From NCBI RefSeq assembly GCF_001682865.1, contig NZ_MAQX01000032.1, positions 248,001 to 312,000 of the forward strand: 64,000 bases of DNA, given 5' to 3'. This DNA is from Bacillus sp. FJAT-26390. Its GTDB lineage: Bacteria > Bacillota > Bacilli > Paenibacillales > Paenibacillaceae. Below are positions 62,850 to 64,000 of this stretch, in pieces. How positions within the stretch are numbered: position 1 is the stretch's first letter; every line of letters starts with the position of its first letter. The notes under the pieces are model-generated. The model had not been told where the DNA came from and made no database searches. It saw only the letters and a program-made list of their open reading frames with translations. The position numbers and the translations under genes are program-made.

Positions 62850-63467
62850 TTATTTCAAACGCCGGCGCCGCAGCTGTATCGCTGTAACGATCACGGTCAT
62901 AATGAAGAAAACGATCGCGATTATGCCGAGCGGCATTCCCCCTGCACCTTGCGCCCCTGTCGCCTGTACCTGTTCAGTTGGCATAGTTTTCTTTGAGCTA
63001 AGAGGCTGCGGCCCGTAACCGTCACCTAGCAGCTTGATCTCTTCCTTCGCCGAAGCAAGCGGCTTCGTTAAATCGCATATATTGGTTTCAAGCTTCACAG
63101 GCTTCCCGATTGCAGTAACGATATAAGCCTGACCCACTTCGAAGCCTTCATAGCCGCAGCTCGCTGAGCTCATGGCTGTATATACAGTTGTTTGCTTTCC
63201 CAGCTCGCCTTTCCATACCGTAGACACCTCGAAGTTTACTTGGACGAGATCAGCGCTCGACATCACTTTTTTCTCAGGCGGCTGGATGACCTCCGTTACT
63301 TTGCCTGCGAAGATGGATGTGTCGCGCCGAAGCGCCTCCTTCACTTGATTCTCAGGAGATGGCGACATCGCACAGGAGCATGCATAGACGGCGGTTGGCT
63401 TAGCAATAATCCCTGCACTCCATAGGATTGCGCAGCAAAGGACGAAAAAAAACGATTTTCGATACAT
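62850..63467 (-). CDS. TIMP-like (NTR-fold) protein with C-terminal membrane anchor, 205 aa
   Basis: A signal peptide ends just before ACSCAMSPSP, the Cys-x-Cys start typical of TIMP/NTR domains. The domain continues with IFAGKVTEVIQPP, VSTVWKGELGKQTTVYTAMSSASCGY and EVGQAYIVTAIG. A flexible tail (about 155-170) precedes a membrane helix (GMPLGIIAIVFFIMTVIVTAI) and RRRR. In animals NTR domains inhibit metalloproteases; bacterial ones have no known function. AGAGGTG sits before ATG 63465-63467; a GTG three codons earlier overlaps the site. Confidence 0.85.
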   Translation of the reverse strand: MYRKSFFFVLCCAILWSAGIIAKPTAVYACSCAMSPSPENQVKEALRRDTSIFAGKVTEVIQPPEKKVMSSADLVQVNFEVSTVWKGELGKQTTVYTAMSSASCGYEGFEVGQAYIVTAIGKPVKLETNICDLTKPLASAKEEIKLLGDGYGPQPLSSKKTMPTEQVQATGAQGAGGMPLGIIAIVFFIMTVIVTAIQLRRRRLK

Positions 63468-63640
63468 AGGAATCACCTCTTAGGATAGACGTCGAAGCGA
63501 TGATATTTGTTTCCAATTTTATGTATATTCATCACAAGATGCTGGCTATTTCCTCATTATATTGCTATATTACGTTAGATGAGTTAGATAGCTTATGCAA
63601 TACGGGACTCCTTAGACTAAAGAAAACGTAGGTGAGCAAC

Positions 63641-64000
63641 ATGATTGAGGTAAAGACTTCCAAGCTTAGCGACGGAGAGTTCAATAGAGGGGTATTTGCG
63701 ACGCAAGATATAGCAAAAGGTGATCTTATACACGAAGCACCGGTCATTCCCTTCCCAAATGAAGAGCATGAACATATAGAGAAAACGCTGCTTGCCGATT
63801 ACGTGTTTGAGTATGGCGCTAACCATACGGCAATCCTGCTGGGTTATGGCATGCTGTTCAACCATTCCTATACGCCAAATGCGTACTATGATCTTAATTT
63901 TGACAATCATACCGTCGATTTCTTCGCTTATACGGACATCGCTGCCGGGGAAGAGATCCTCATTAACTATAATGGCGAAGTCGATAACGAAGAGCCGCTA
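63641..64000 (+). CDS. SET-domain protein (partial, runs off the end)
   Basis: AGGTGAG precedes the ATG at 63641 and 120 residues follow without a stop. The SET core is evident: GVFATQDIAKGDLIHEAPVIPF near 19, LLGYGMLFNHSYTPNAYYD near 70 (the NHSxxPN AdoMet motif) and AAGEEILINYNG near 103 (GEEI-xxxY). SET proteins methylate lysines; bacterial members often modify abundant proteins, but the target is unknown. The gene is cut by the window edge. It diverges from the TIMP-like gene. Confidence 0.85.
   Translation, partial: MIEVKTSKLSDGEFNRGVFATQDIAKGDLIHEAPVIPFPNEEHEHIEKTLLADYVFEYGANHTAILLGYGMLFNHSYTPNAYYDLNFDNHTVDFFAYTDIAAGEEILINYNGEVDNEEPL

Noticed and set aside
1..64000. Prophage, insertion sequence, CRISPR, tRNA or rRNA
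   Set aside because: None was recognised on either strand; no transposase, integrase or regular spacer array appears.

Overview
The window looks like chromosomal DNA of a Paenibacillus-type Firmicute (Paenibacillaceae). The grounds are strong AGGAGG-type ribosome binding sites, TTG starts placed by such sites, and three proteins with S-layer homology (SLH) repeats. There is also a secreted copper-amine-oxidase-like stalk-domain protein, a YesM/YesN-type two-component system, CcpA-like and Fur-like sites, and very large modular secreted enzymes. I see no rRNA, tRNA, CRISPR array, transposase or phage gene. The assignment is inference from gene style, not from a marker gene.

Layout. 1-2.1 kb: the end of a methyltransferase, a small unknown protein, a protein that is half methionine, and a short SLH protein. 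2.2-5.4 kb: a minus-strand operon of sugar isomerase/epimerase, Gfo/Idh/MocA dehydrogenase and MFS transporter. 5.7-10.0 kb: a plus-strand phosphate operon (stalk-domain/propeller protein, pstS, pstC, pstA) that ends at a terminator without pstB or phoU. 10.2-13.3 kb: a DUF1648 protein, a DEDDh exonuclease, an EamA transporter and an unknown gene with an unclear start. 13.5-18.0 kb: a chemoreceptor, then a convergent cystine-type ABC importer (tcyABC-like). 18.4-30.2 kb: a DUF1349 protein, a 2,574-residue amylase-pullulanase with SLH anchors under LacI-type operators and a cre-like site, and a propeller/NAGPA secreted protein. 30.5-38.1 kb: a second chemoreceptor, DUF6157, a PhyH-HEAT fusion with a convergent AraC regulator, and a wrbA-pirin pair. 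38.3-47.0 kb: an iron/heme locus with a 4xNEAT-3xSLH surface protein, a small secreted NEAT-like protein and two Fur boxes, followed by a heterodimeric ABC exporter. 47.0-54.1 kb: exodeoxyribonuclease III, glutamate racemase, an LTA-synthase-like sulfatase, a divergent RidA/MocR pair and a HAD phosphatase. 54.5-62.6 kb: a sugar sensing and import unit, in transcription order response regulator, kinase, membrane-anchored binding protein, mglB, mglA, mglC. 62.8-64.0 kb: a TIMP-like membrane protein and the start of a SET-domain protein.

How the genes work together. The most coherent systems are three. The sugar unit has an anchored binding protein that probably feeds the kinase, and two identical 13-bp repeats 21 bp apart lie just upstream of the mglB promoter, where a YesN/AraC-type regulator would bind. 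The heme unit has a Fur-like box upstream of a small secreted NEAT-like protein and a cell-wall-anchored multi-NEAT protein. The starch unit is one cell-bound enzyme carrying pullulanase and alpha-amylase domains, with candidate maltose-type and catabolite control sites upstream.

The least explained items are the 49% methionine protein, the small NEAT-like protein, the PhyH-HEAT fusion, the stalk-domain protein in the pst operon and the SET-domain protein.
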